Assembly (NCBI GenBank): GCA_028280515.1
Contig: JANQLP010000138.1
Location: 1 to 39,797, forward strand
DNA: 39,797 nucleotides
Reading direction: 5' to 3'
Source of the DNA: Hyphomicrobiales bacterium
Lineage (GTDB): Bacteria > Pseudomonadota > Alphaproteobacteria > Rhizobiales > Methyloligellaceae
A program made the position numbers and the translations under genes. Of this stretch, positions 8,073-17,268 are shown one piece after another. Below the pieces are notes generated by a model that did not search any database, had not been told where the DNA came from, and saw only the letters and a program-made list of their open reading frames with translations. How positions within the stretch are numbered: position 1 is the stretch's first letter; the number at the start of each line of letters is the position of its first letter.

Positions 8073-8415
8073 GTTTCGTTTACAGTCCGTTAACCATGAT
8101 ACGGGATCGCTCACATTGTCTCGCTATATCAGCATGATGTGCCCATTTCGTGCCCTTTCTCCGCCTGATTTTGCGGTTAACAGTTGGTCAAGCGGACGAG
8201 GGATACTCTCGTCCTGACGCAAGCCGCGAGGGCCCGGGGTGGTCCTTGCGACCGTTTACGAATTGTCATACCGCGCGTTTTTCGCCATTCTTTCATCAGG
8301 AATGGACGGTTCGGGGGGCGAAGCCGATCAGATTGCCCTTGACTTGCCGAACCGGCAGCGGTGAGAGCCGGGGAGCCGTTCCCCGGCCACACGGGTGGGA
8401 CCAGGGACCAAGGGC
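8073..8415. other. Divergent promoter region with one hairpin
   Basis: This 343-bp gap separates the divergent yqgE-like and hydrolase-like genes and must hold both promoters. GGACGAG 8194-8200 and CTCGTCC 8208-8214 form a perfect 7-bp stem with a 7-nt loop; no T-run follows. No open frame with coding character was found on either strand. I see no clear operator or small RNA. Confidence 0.4.
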
Positions 8416-9627
8416 ATGTTGGGCAACCCACGCTATGTGATCAGCCTGATCGGGTGCTTCGCGCTGGGCTTTGCCGCGGTGTTTGCCCTGCCGGTCGGCG
8501 GGCCGGAAACACGCGACACGATCGCCATGCGCGCCCCGGAACCGGCAACAGGGTTCTCCGTACACACAAAGTACATTCCACGTTCCGTGGCACCCGAAAA
8601 ACAGGCGATGCAATCCACGCCTCCCGCGTCGGGCATTCCACACAACGCCCGGGACCTGGCGGAAAACAATGCCGGTTTCTCGCCCATCGAACCGCCCAAG
8701 TCCAGATGGGCGACACCGTCCCTGACCAAACTGGTCGCCCTGGCGTCGGCACCGTTCCCCTACACCGGCGTTGTGCCGCGCACGAAGCGACCGTTCCTGA
8801 ACTACAAGGAAGCTGGACGCCGCGGACGGAAAACCCGTAGCGGCCGTGTCTACTGGCAAGACAAGACCTACAGCGACCAACGCGCCTTGCTGCACATCCC
8901 GCGCACGTTCGATGCCGGCAAGCCGGGTGTGATGGTGCTGTTCTTCCACGGCCATGGCACAACGCTGGCGCGGGACGTGGTGGCGCGGCAGCGCCTGCCC
9001 GCGCAGATTCAGGATTCCGGCGTCAACGCGGTTCTGGTCGCGCCGCAATTTGCCGTTGATGCACGCGATTCAAGCGCCGGCAAGTTCTGGAGCGCCGGCG
9101 GAACGAAACGCTTCCTCGATGAAGTGGCGCCGCAGCTGGCGCATCTGCTGGGCGATCCGGCTTCGGCGGACGCGTTTCGCACGATGCCGGTCATTATTGT
9201 CGGATACAGCGGCGGCTACCTGCCGACCGCGGCATCGCTCTCCAACGGCGGCATCACGGAACGGGTGAAGGGCGTGGTTCTTCTCGACGGTCTTTACGGC
9301 GAGTTCGGCACGTTTGCGCGCTGGATCGAGCGTAACCAGAACACCGCCTTCTTCCTGAGTGCCTACGCCACCTCGACCCGCAAGGGCAACGCGGCGCTGA
9401 GAAACATGCTGAACAAGCGCAAGATCGGTTACCGCACCGCCATTGGCCCGACACTGCGGCCCGGACACGTGGTTTTCGTCAAGGCGGTCACGGGGCACCG
9501 GGACTACGTGACCAAGGCGTGGGCGGAAAATCCGATCAGCGATGTGCTGATGCGGCTGCCGGCAAGCACGTGGGGCACCGATCTGTCGCGATCGGCGGCC
9601 CTGACACTTCAAGGCGCGGCGAGGTAA
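8416..9627 (+). CDS. Exported alpha/beta-hydrolase-like protein
   Basis: The protein has 403 residues from ATG 8416, chosen for an AGGGA 8 nt upstream; a GTG seven codons earlier is the alternative. An N-terminal hydrophobic segment (about 8-25) is a signal anchor or signal peptide. A low-complexity stretch follows, then an alpha/beta-hydrolase-like domain from about 130. The oxyanion-type VLFFHGHG comes first, then the nucleophile elbow GYSGG (S265), an acidic residue in LLDGLYG (D291) and a late histidine in TGHRDYV (H361). Together these make a plausible Ser-Asp-His triad. Substrate unknown; an envelope esterase or peptidase is possible. It is followed by a permease gene 95 bp downstream. 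Confidence 0.68.
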   Translation: MLGNPRYVISLIGCFALGFAAVFALPVGGPETRDTIAMRAPEPATGFSVHTKYIPRSVAPEKQAMQSTPPASGIPHNARDLAENNAGFSPIEPPKSRWATPSLTKLVALASAPFPYTGVVPRTKRPFLNYKEAGRRGRKTRSGRVYWQDKTYSDQRALLHIPRTFDAGKPGVMVLFFHGHGTTLARDVVARQRLPAQIQDSGVNAVLVAPQFAVDARDSSAGKFWSAGGTKRFLDEVAPQLAHLLGDPASADAFRTMPVIIVGYSGGYLPTAASLSNGGITERVKGVVLLDGLYGEFGTFARWIERNQNTAFFLSAYATSTRKGNAALRNMLNKRKIGYRTAIGPTLRPGHVVFVKAVTGHRDYVTKAWAENPISDVLMRLPASTWGTDLSRSAALTLQGAAR

Positions 9628-9722
9628 GGCGACCCGACAGATCGCCGGTCATGGTCAAACGCGGGACTCACAAAGGCTGACGAGCGTGAATCTCCGTCCG
9701 AGCTTGGGGCATCCAACACACG

Positions 9723-11096
9723 ATGGAAAACTCTCAGCCGCGCGGTGAAAAACGCCCCACCGAGCCGCCGCGCAAGCGGGCGGGAATCACGACCTTTACC
9801 GCCAGCGCCATTGCCGTCGCCGACATGGTCGGTATCGGGGTCTTCACCAGTCTCGGTTTTCAGGTGGCGGACATCACATCTGCCTTCTCCGTTATCCTGC
9901 TGTGGGTGGTCGGCGGTGTCGTCGCGCTGTGCGGAGCACTGTCCTACGCCGAACTCGCCGCCGCCCTGCCCCGTTCGGGCGGCGAATACCACTTCCTCTC
10001 TCGCATCTATCATCCGGCGGTGGGCTTCATGGCCGGCTGGCTGTCCGCGACCGTCGGGTTCGCCGCGCCGATCGCCATCGCGGCCATCGCGTTCGGCGCC
10101 TATTTCGACGGTGTGCTGCCCGGCGTCGCATCGCCCCTGTGGCTCGGTCTGATCGCCGCATGGGCCATCGCACTGGTGCATCTGAGCGGCCTCAGGCAGG
10201 GCACCCGGTTCCACAACATCTCGACGATCTTCAAGATCCTGTTCATCGTCTGCTTCATCATCGCAGGGTTCGCCTATGGCACGCCGCAGGACATTTCCTT
10301 CGCACCCTCGGCGGTCGACCTGACGCACATCTCGGCCGCGCCGTTCTTCATCGGTCTCGTGTTCGTCATGTACTCCTATTCCGGCTGGAATGCGTCGGTG
10401 TACATCATCGACGAAGTGCAGGACCCGCAGCGCTCGGTGCCGCGATCGCTGCTGATCGCAACGCTGATCGTTCTGGTTCTCTATGTCGGCCTGAACGCTC
10501 TGTTTCTCTACACGACGCCAATGGACAAGATGGCGGGACAGGTCGAAGTCGCTCTTGTCGCCGGCAGACATATTTTCGGCGAGACCGGCGGCGATATTGT
10601 CGGCGCGCTGATTTGCTTCGGTCTCATCGCCACCATTTCGGCGATGACGTGGATCGGACCGCGTGTCACCAAGGTCATGGGAGAAGACCTGCCGCTGCTC
10701 GGCGTGTTCGCTCGCCAGACCCGCAACGGGGTGCCGGCGGCGGCGATCGCGCTGCAGACGGTGATCGTGACCGTTCTGATCCTGACCCAGAGTTTCGAGA
10801 AAGTCGTGAATTACATCCAGTTCGCCATCACGCTTTCCTCGTTCCTTGCCGTCCTGGGCGTCATGGTTCTGCGCTACAGAAGACCTGACCTGCCGCGCCC
10901 GGTCCGGACATGGGGCTACCCGGTCACACCGGTCATCTTTCTGCTGGTCACCGGATTCATGATGGCGTATCTGCTCGCCGAACGGCCCGTCGAATCCTTG
11001 GCCGGGCTGGCCACGCTACTGGCGGGCCTCGCCGTTTACGCCTTCTCACCCAAGCGCAAGCCGGGCGCGTCGCAAGGAGTCTCGATCGGTGAGTAG
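9723..11096 (+). CDS. APC-family amino acid permease
   Basis: A 457-residue, roughly 12-helix inner-membrane transporter. The first helix has the broken APC core (IAVADMVGIGVFTSLG), and the second has LSYAELAAALPRSGGEYHFL. Helix 6 (VFVMYSYSGWNASVYIIDEVQDPQRSVPRSL) is typical of amino acid/polyamine/organocation permeases. It probably imports an amino acid or related amine by proton symport or exchange; the substrate is not deducible. A Lys/Arg-rich C-terminal tail is cytoplasmic. Its end overlaps the start of the next gene (11089), suggesting translational coupling with the exported protein there. Confidence 0.87.
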   Translation: MENSQPRGEKRPTEPPRKRAGITTFTASAIAVADMVGIGVFTSLGFQVADITSAFSVILLWVVGGVVALCGALSYAELAAALPRSGGEYHFLSRIYHPAVGFMAGWLSATVGFAAPIAIAAIAFGAYFDGVLPGVASPLWLGLIAAWAIALVHLSGLRQGTRFHNISTIFKILFIVCFIIAGFAYGTPQDISFAPSAVDLTHISAAPFFIGLVFVMYSYSGWNASVYIIDEVQDPQRSVPRSLLIATLIVLVLYVGLNALFLYTTPMDKMAGQVEVALVAGRHIFGETGGDIVGALICFGLIATISAMTWIGPRVTKVMGEDLPLLGVFARQTRNGVPAAAIALQTVIVTVLILTQSFEKVVNYIQFAITLSSFLAVLGVMVLRYRRPDLPRPVRTWGYPVTPVIFLLVTGFMMAYLLAERPVESLAGLATLLAGLAVYAFSPKRKPGASQGVSIGE

Positions 11097-12189
11097 AATG
11101 AAGAGGGCTGCCACCCGCGGCACCGCCGTTCTTGTCCTGCTGCTTGCAACGCTCGTTCAAGCCCATGCCGCGCCCGTCAGCGTCAACGACATCGCGCGTT
11201 ATCTCGCCGGGCTTGCACCGTCGCCGGAGTCGCCGCTTGCAGCGCTCACGCGCGAGCGTGGCTGGCGATTCCACGCGGCAACCCTGAACAAGGCCTGGGC
11301 GCGGATCGAGAAGAACCAGCTGAACGACATACGCGCCTGGTCGAAAACGCACATCCCGAACACACGCAAGCAGATGCTCTACATGTTCAGCGGGCCGGAC
11401 TTTCTCTACGCCGACGCGTTTTACCCGGACGCAGAGACCTACGTTCTGAGCGCGCTTGAGCCGATCGGGCCGATCCCCAATCTCTGGCGGCTGTCTCCGG
11501 GCGCGCGTTCCGGCGCTCTGCAGGAGTTGCGGGGGTCGATGCAGTCTGTGCTGACGTTCAGCTTCTTCATCACCAAGCAGATGAAGTCCGATCTCAGGTC
11601 CGGTAACATGCAGGGAACGCTGCCGGTCCTGTTCGTGTTCCTTGCACGGTCCGGTAATACCATCACCAAGGTGGAGTATGTCAGCCTCAATCCGGACGGG
11701 TTGGTGGTGCCGCGCAATCTGAAGCTGAAGGGCAGTTCGCCGGGCGTTCGCATCGCTTTCAACGACGAGGCCGGCAAGTCCCGCATGCTCTACTATTTCC
11801 AGACGGACCTCTCAAACGGGGGCCTGAGACGAAGCGGCTTCCGCGCGTTCTCGCAAGCACTCGGCCCCGCCGACAGTCTGGTCAAAAGCGCGTCCTACCT
11901 CCTGCACAGCGGCAATTTCAGTCTCGCGCGCGATTTTCTGCTGAAACAGAGCGACGTGATCATTCAGGACGATTCCGGTATCCCGCTGCGCTATTTCAAT
12001 CGCAAGACGTGGCAGCTCCGTCCCTTTGGCCGGTATATCGGTCCGATCGACATCTTTCCCAAAAACTATCAGCGCGATATGGCGGCCCTGTTTGCCCGTA
12101 ACCAAAACAGGAAAATGACCTTCGGCATCGGCTACCGGTGGCGCACGCATGAGACGCATGTGCTGCTCGCCATCAAGAAGAGCCCGTAA
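11089..12189 (+). CDS. Exported protein of unknown function
   Basis: The protein has 366 residues from GTG 11089, preferred because AAGGAG lies 9 nt upstream; ATG 11098 is the alternative. A signal peptide is evident (hydrophobic core AVLVLLLATLVQ, cleavage near AHA-AP). I do not recognise the rest. It looks like a soluble globular periplasmic protein without cysteine-rich or repeat regions, containing motifs such as MLYMFSGPDFLYADAFYP and YFNRKTWQLRPFGRYIGPI. The start overlaps the permease stop by 8 bp, so the pair are probably co-expressed. One may guess a role with the hydrolase and permease upstream, but nothing here proves it. Confidence 0.72.
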   Translation: MSRMKRAATRGTAVLVLLLATLVQAHAAPVSVNDIARYLAGLAPSPESPLAALTRERGWRFHAATLNKAWARIEKNQLNDIRAWSKTHIPNTRKQMLYMFSGPDFLYADAFYPDAETYVLSALEPIGPIPNLWRLSPGARSGALQELRGSMQSVLTFSFFITKQMKSDLRSGNMQGTLPVLFVFLARSGNTITKVEYVSLNPDGLVVPRNLKLKGSSPGVRIAFNDEAGKSRMLYYFQTDLSNGGLRRSGFRAFSQALGPADSLVKSASYLLHSGNFSLARDFLLKQSDVIIQDDSGIPLRYFNRKTWQLRPFGRYIGPIDIFPKNYQRDMAALFARNQNRKMTFGIGYRWRTHETHVLLAIKKSP

Positions 12190-12218
12190 GCGAGGGTCTG
12201 TGGAAACCCGCCTGTCCC

Positions 12219-15200
12219 TCAGGCGCGCCCGGCGCGCGGGCGTTTGCCTTCAAGGGCCTGCACTTCGGTAAGTTCCGCCTCGAGCGCCTGCGAGCTGTGC
12301 ACCCGAGGTTTCGACCACCGGGCAATCAGCGTGTAGAGCACCGGCGTGATAAACAGCGTCGCGACCGCGGCAAGCCCGAGACCTCCGAACACCACCCAGC
12401 CGATCGAGGCGCGCGACTCCGCGCCCGGCCCCGCGCCGAGAATGAGCGGCAGGCCGGCGAGTACCGTCGAGACCATGGTCATGACGATGGGGCGCGCCCG
12501 CACGAGCGAGGCTTCACGCGCGGCTTCGAGCACACTTCGGCCCCGGTCCCGGAGCTGATCGGCGAATTCCACCATCAGGATGGAGTTCTTCGCCATGATC
12601 CCGATGAGCATGAGAATGCCGATCTGACTGTAGATGTTGATCGTCGTGCCGGTGAGCGCCAGCGCGAATATGGCCGCGCAGACGCCGAACGGCACCGTCA
12701 GCAGCACCACGAGCGCGGAGGTGACGCTCTCGAACTGGGCGACGAGTACGAGAAAGACGACGAGCAAGGCGACAAGATAGGTGATGAGCACTCCTTGCGA
12801 CGTTTCATCCAGTTCGGCCGCCTCGTTCAGGAACAGAACGCCGATGCCCGGCGGCAGTTCATTCAGCGCCAGTTTGCGGATCGCATCCACCGCGTCGCGC
12901 ATCGAGAACCCCTCCGACAGATCGGCGTCGATCTCGATCGCACGGCGTTGACCGTGGCGGTCGAGTTCGGCGGCGACCGCATCTTCCTTGAACTCGATCA
13001 GTTGCGACAGCGGCACCAGCCGGCCATCGGACGCGCTGACGTAAAGCCTGCGGAGATCGGATGGGTTGGTCACCGCCCCCTGCGTTGCCTGCACGATGAT
13101 CGGCACGGTCTGATCATCGACAGTCAGTTCGGCGACCTCGTCGTTGTCGACCAGCACGGCAATGGTCGAGGCGAGATTTTCGATCGATACGCCGAGATCG
13201 GTGGCGCGGCGGCGGTTGATCTCCAGAGAGATCTGCGGCTGTGTTGCGCGGAACTCGACGCGCGTGTTCCTGAGCTGCGGAATCTCACGCTCCATCGCCA
13301 GCACGAACTTGTCGGTCGCCTCGAGAATATGCGTGTAGTTGGACCCGGTGAGCGCGAACTTGATGCCGCCGCCGGCGCTGCGCAGCCCGAGCGAGTTGCG
13401 CCGCCAGACATGCGCCTGGGCACCCGGGATATCCCGGATCGGCCTGTTCAGCCTGTCCGCAAGTTCTCCGGCGGTAACGTCACGGTCCGACCAGTCGCGA
13501 AGCGGCGCCTCGATCCATCCGCGGTTGAGGTCCCAGCGCCCGGTGATCGTAAAGACGTTGGTGATCGTGCCGTCGTCGACCAGCGGCTGCAGGATCTCCT
13601 CAACCTTTTCCACCTGGCGGTCGGTGTAGGCCAGTCCGACCCCGTCGGGTGCCGTCAGGAAGACCGCGAGGTTCCCGCGGTCTTCCTTGGGAACGAGTTC
13701 CTCTCCGAGCGACTGTAGTGTGAGATAGGCCCCCACCCCGACGACCGCGCACGCGCCGATCAGCGCGAAGGGAGCGGCGAGAACGGCGTTGAGCCCCTTT
13801 GCATAAGTTCGTTTGAGGAAGCCATCGGGCCTTGTCGTATCCGCCGCATCGCCGGCGGGTTTCGTCTTGTCGGGAAGCCGCGACGCAAGCATCGGGACGA
13901 GCGTGAGCGCCACGAACGAGGAAATGCAGACGGTGACGGCCAGCACCACGCCGAACTCGATGAACAAACGACCCGCGGTTGAGGGCAAAAACGAGATCGG
14001 CAGGAACACGGAAACCAGCGTAGCCGTCGTCGCGACAACGGCGAAAAAGACCTGCCGTGTTCCCAGCACGGCAGCCGCGCGCGATGCAATACCCTGTGCG
14101 CGCAGGCGCTGAATGTTCTCCAGAACGACAATGGCGTCGTCCACGACCAGACCGGCAGCCAGAACGAGGGCCAGCAGCGTGATGATGTTGATCGAAAAGC
14201 CGAGCAGCCAGATCGCCGCGACCGTCCCGATGAGTGCGATCGGGATCGTCGCCGCAGGGATCAGCGCGGCCCGGAACTGCCTGACGAAAAAGGCGATGAC
14301 GGTGATCACGATGAGCACTGCAAGACACAGGGAGATCAGCACCTCGTGGATCGCGCCCTCGATGAACCGGGAATCGTCGCGCGTAACCTGGACCGTCAGG
14401 TCCTTGAAGCGCGCGTTCAGCTGACCGACGACCTTCCGGACGCCCTCGGATATGGAAACCGTGTTCGACCGGGCCTGCCGCACAACCCCGAGATTGACGA
14501 CGGTGCGTCCGTTGAGGCGAACGTAATTCACCGGATCCTTGGGACCGAAGGATACCGCCGCCACGTCGCCGATGCGCACCGGATCCCGCAGGATCAGGGC
14601 TTCGACTTCCTCCGGCTTGGTGACGGACGCGTTGGCGCGTACAAGCACTTCCTGGCGGTCGGACTGGAAGCTGCCTGCGGGCACGTCGTAGCGGGCGTTG
14701 CGCAGAACCGCGACGACGTCGGCGACGGACAGCTTGTATGACGCCAGCTTCATCGGATCGATAACGACGCGCAGCACTTTTTCGCGGTCACCGAACATCA
14801 CGACGTCGGCCACCCCCTCGACCGACATGAGCTCGGGGATCACCTCGTCTTCGACCTTGCGGGTCACGTCCTCGATCGTGAGCCGGTCGCTGAAGGCGGA
14901 AAGCTGGACGATCGGCCGGGCGTCCGCGTCCGCCTTGATGACGAAAATGTCCTCGACGCCTTCGGGCAGTTCACGCTCCACCCGGCTGACCGCTTCGCGG
15001 ACATCGTTCGCCGCGTCGATCAGATTGACCGACGGGCTGAATTCCACGCGAATCCGGAAATTGCCCTCTTCGCTCGAAGAGCGTACGGACCGCACGCCGT
15101 TGACCCGGGCCACCGCCCCTTCGACGCGCGACGTGATCTCGGCGTCAATGGTTTCCGGCGATCCCCCGGGATAGTTGGCGCGCACGGTGACGATCGGACG

Positions 15201-15338
15201 GTCGACGTCGGGGAGCTCGCGCACCTCGACGCCGAAGACCGCGCTGATGCCCGCCAGGATGATCAGCAGATTGAGGACGGCTGCAAGATAGGGCCGGCGG
15301 ACGCTCAGCGCCGGGAGATCGGATGTGTGGTCTTTCAT
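12219..15338 (-). CDS. RND efflux pump inner-membrane subunit (HAE1 type)
   Basis: A 1039-residue AcrB-like protein, normal length for the family. The first helix (PYLAAVLNLLIILAGISAVFGV) is followed by the porter domain (DVDRPIVTVRANYPGGSPET). Helix 4 has GLVVDDAIVVLENI, carrying the Asp pair of the proton relay. The second half repeats the layout (GIMAKNSILMVEFADQLRDRG). It exports hydrophobic or amphipathic compounds by proton antiport as a trimer with its adaptor and an outer-membrane TolC-type protein; no tolC-like gene is present here. The start at 15338 places MKDHTSDLPALSVRRP at the N-terminus and gives a 16-bp gap to the adaptor gene. Drug substrates cannot be predicted. Confidence 0.93.
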   Translation of the reverse strand: MKDHTSDLPALSVRRPYLAAVLNLLIILAGISAVFGVEVRELPDVDRPIVTVRANYPGGSPETIDAEITSRVEGAVARVNGVRSVRSSSEEGNFRIRVEFSPSVNLIDAANDVREAVSRVERELPEGVEDIFVIKADADARPIVQLSAFSDRLTIEDVTRKVEDEVIPELMSVEGVADVVMFGDREKVLRVVIDPMKLASYKLSVADVVAVLRNARYDVPAGSFQSDRQEVLVRANASVTKPEEVEALILRDPVRIGDVAAVSFGPKDPVNYVRLNGRTVVNLGVVRQARSNTVSISEGVRKVVGQLNARFKDLTVQVTRDDSRFIEGAIHEVLISLCLAVLIVITVIAFFVRQFRAALIPAATIPIALIGTVAAIWLLGFSINIITLLALVLAAGLVVDDAIVVLENIQRLRAQGIASRAAAVLGTRQVFFAVVATTATLVSVFLPISFLPSTAGRLFIEFGVVLAVTVCISSFVALTLVPMLASRLPDKTKPAGDAADTTRPDGFLKRTYAKGLNAVLAAPFALIGACAVVGVGAYLTLQSLGEELVPKEDRGNLAVFLTAPDGVGLAYTDRQVEKVEEILQPLVDDGTITNVFTITGRWDLNRGWIEAPLRDWSDRDVTAGELADRLNRPIRDIPGAQAHVWRRNSLGLRSAGGGIKFALTGSNYTHILEATDKFVLAMEREIPQLRNTRVEFRATQPQISLEINRRRATDLGVSIENLASTIAVLVDNDEVAELTVDDQTVPIIVQATQGAVTNPSDLRRLYVSASDGRLVPLSQLIEFKEDAVAAELDRHGQRRAIEIDADLSEGFSMRDAVDAIRKLALNELPPGIGVLFLNEAAELDETSQGVLITYLVALLVVFLVLVAQFESVTSALVVLLTVPFGVCAAIFALALTGTTINIYSQIGILMLIGIMAKNSILMVEFADQLRDRGRSVLEAAREASLVRARPIVMTMVSTVLAGLPLILGAGPGAESRASIGWVVFGGLGLAAVATLFITPVLYTLIARWSKPRVHSSQALEAELTEVQALEGKRPRAGRA

Positions 15339-15354
15339 CACGGCAACGGACCGG

Positions 15355-16518
15355 CTAGCTGCTCGGCACCGACCCCGGCTCGGCAAAACGGACGAGCCGT
15401 CCGGGGCGCAACCTGTGAACACCCTCCACAACGACGACATCACCCTTGGAGATATCGCCGTCGACCAGGATGGTGTCATTCAAGCGCTTCACGCTGCGCA
15501 CAACGACACGCTCCGCCTTGCCGTCGCGCACGCGCCAGACATAGCTCTCGCCCTTGCGCCACTGCAGCGCCAGTTCCGGCACGCTCGGATAGGTCTTACC
15601 GTGCACCGTGAGGTCGACCACGAACGACATGCCGGGGCGCAGCAGGTCTTGTTTGTTGGGGATGCTCGCACGCACGGTGACGGTTCGCGAGGTCGGCTCG
15701 ATACGGCTGTCGATGTGCGAGATCACGCCTTCAAAGGTACGGTCGCCGTAGCTCGGCGTGTGCGCATCCACCTTCTGCCCCTTCCTGATCCGGGCCAGAT
15801 ATTGCTCGGGCACCTCGAACTCGACGATCAGTTCGCTGCGATCGTCAATGGTAACCACCGCACTGGTGGGCGACACCCGGTCGCCACGCTCGAACTTGGG
15901 AATGCCGACGACGCCATCGAACGGCGCCTTGATCTCGTGATCGGCAAGCGCCACCTCGGCCTGCTGAAGCTCGAGTTCGGTGCGATCCACAACCGTGCGC
16001 GCGTCGTCCACATTGGCCTGGGAGCCGATCTTCCGCTCCTTGAGCTGTTCGGCGCGGGCAAGGGCGCGCTCCGCCTCGACCAGCTTGGTGCGCGCGACAC
16101 GAACCGCCAGTTCCGCCTCACGCGAGTCAAGCCGCATGATCGGCTGTCCCTGTTCGATCCGGTCGCCACCGCTCACGAAAACATGCTGAATCTCGCCCGT
16201 CTCATCCGGATAGAGCATGACCGACTGCCGGGCGCGTCCGGTTCCGATGGCTCCGACAATCGCATCGTCACGCGTTGTCCCGACCTTCGCCACGACGACC
16301 GGAACGCCTTGTTCCGCGCTACCCGGTCCGGATTTCTGCGTCTGCGAACCTCCTGTGGCCCCCGCCACCACCGCGCTGACATAGTCGCGCCCGATCCAGA
16401 GTCCGGCCGCCGCTCCGAGAAGAGCGATGAAAACGGCAAGCTGAATCCAGCCCGGCGACGCAGGGGTTTCCGGGGTCTGAGCCTTGCGGGATTTCGCAGC
16501 ACTGCGCTTCGGCGCCAT
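15355..16518 (-). CDS. RND efflux periplasmic adaptor (membrane fusion protein)
   Basis: The 387-residue protein has one N-terminal membrane helix (about 24-42). A biotinyl-lipoyl half-motif (VFVSGGDRIEQGQPIMRLD), an alpha-helical hairpin (about 130-180: TKLVEAERALARAEQLKERK), the second lipoyl half (IKAPFDGVVGIPKFERGDRV), a beta-barrel (SELIVEFEVPEQYLARIRKG) and a membrane-proximal domain follow. This is the standard HlyD/AcrA layout. It links the RND pump to an outer-membrane channel. It lies immediately upstream of the pump gene in one operon. ATG 16518 has AAAGGA 11 nt before it; a start 11 codons upstream would only add polar residues. Confidence 0.92.
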   Translation of the reverse strand: MAPKRSAAKSRKAQTPETPASPGWIQLAVFIALLGAAAGLWIGRDYVSAVVAGATGGSQTQKSGPGSAEQGVPVVVAKVGTTRDDAIVGAIGTGRARQSVMLYPDETGEIQHVFVSGGDRIEQGQPIMRLDSREAELAVRVARTKLVEAERALARAEQLKERKIGSQANVDDARTVVDRTELELQQAEVALADHEIKAPFDGVVGIPKFERGDRVSPTSAVVTIDDRSELIVEFEVPEQYLARIRKGQKVDAHTPSYGDRTFEGVISHIDSRIEPTSRTVTVRASIPNKQDLLRPGMSFVVDLTVHGKTYPSVPELALQWRKGESYVWRVRDGKAERVVVRSVKRLNDTILVDGDISKGDVVVVEGVHRLRPGRLVRFAEPGSVPSS

Positions 16519-16699
16519 ACGTTCAGCATCCTTTGCGCCTGGCGGGCACAAGCCTGCCGCCGGCGATCAAGCTGAGACCGATAAACCGTAATGTAAACCA
16601 GACGGATCGGTGCCCGCCAACGGATTCGCATTATTCTTTCTTAACGTTACGGCGAAAGCGCATCCGTCGCATCCGCGATTCCGCAAAAAACGCGGATCG

Positions 16700-17143
16700 T
16701 CAGAGAACGCCGAATTTCGACAGCAGCGCCGCACCCCAAACCAGACCGGCCAGGGCCAGCGCGAAAAACACGCCCGCGGACGCCAGATCCTTGGTGACGC
16801 GGATACCCTCGTGCCGGTCGGGGTGAAGGTGATTGCAGAGTCTCTCGATCGCCGTGTTGAGAAACTCGACCGCGAGCACGAGCAGCAGGCTGGCGATCAG
16901 CGCCACCCACACCCACACGCTGTCGGCAATGAAAAACGAAAGCGGCACCGCGAGCGCGGCCACCGCCAGCTCCTGCTTGATCGCCGCCTCTGTCAAAATA
17001 CCTTCACGCAGCCCCCCTACCGTGTTCGAAAATGAGGCTGCGATTCGGCTTATCCCGCCCTTGCCGGGGACTGCGGAGCGCTGTTTCAGGTGATCATATG
17101 ACCCAGCGGCCTCATCCGTCTTTCGTCTGCGATCCGCGTTCAT
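16700..17143 (-). CDS. dgkA: Diacylglycerol kinase, DgkA type
   Basis: The 147-residue protein has three membrane helices in the C-terminal two thirds and an N-terminal amphipathic region, as in prokaryotic DAG kinase (about 120 residues; here with a ~25-residue polar extension). Signature elements are EAAIKQE (early metal-binding Glu), EFLNTAIERLCN and TKDLASAGVFFALAL. The family signature normally ends in Asp where this protein has Asn. The enzyme phosphorylates diacylglycerol to phosphatidic acid at the inner membrane. It is divergent from the glycosyltransferase/plcP/btaAB genes, all of which make or use diacylglycerol, so it may return excess diacylglycerol to phospholipid synthesis. Confidence 0.88.
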   Translation of the reverse strand: MNADRRRKTDEAAGSYDHLKQRSAVPGKGGISRIAASFSNTVGGLREGILTEAAIKQELAVAALAVPLSFFIADSVWVWVALIASLLLVLAVEFLNTAIERLCNHLHPDRHEGIRVTKDLASAGVFFALALAGLVWGAALLSKFGVL

Positions 17144-17268
17144 TTGTCCGTTCCATGCCTAAAGTCGAGTTTATCCGGCCTGTCCGGCCCTATATCCCAA
17201 GTTTGACCGTCTGACCATCGCCAGAACCTCGATTGGCCCCGGTGCAACGTAATCCACGAAGCTGAGAT

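Noticed and set aside
12297-13718. Plus-strand open frame of 473 codons inside the RND pump gene
   Set aside because: Antisense to well-conserved RND motifs; Arg/His/Asp-rich nonsense composition.
16671-16697. ATCCGCG/CGCGGAT inverted repeat just after dgkA as terminator
   Set aside because: The T-run lies in the loop rather than after the stem; not a normal intrinsic terminator.
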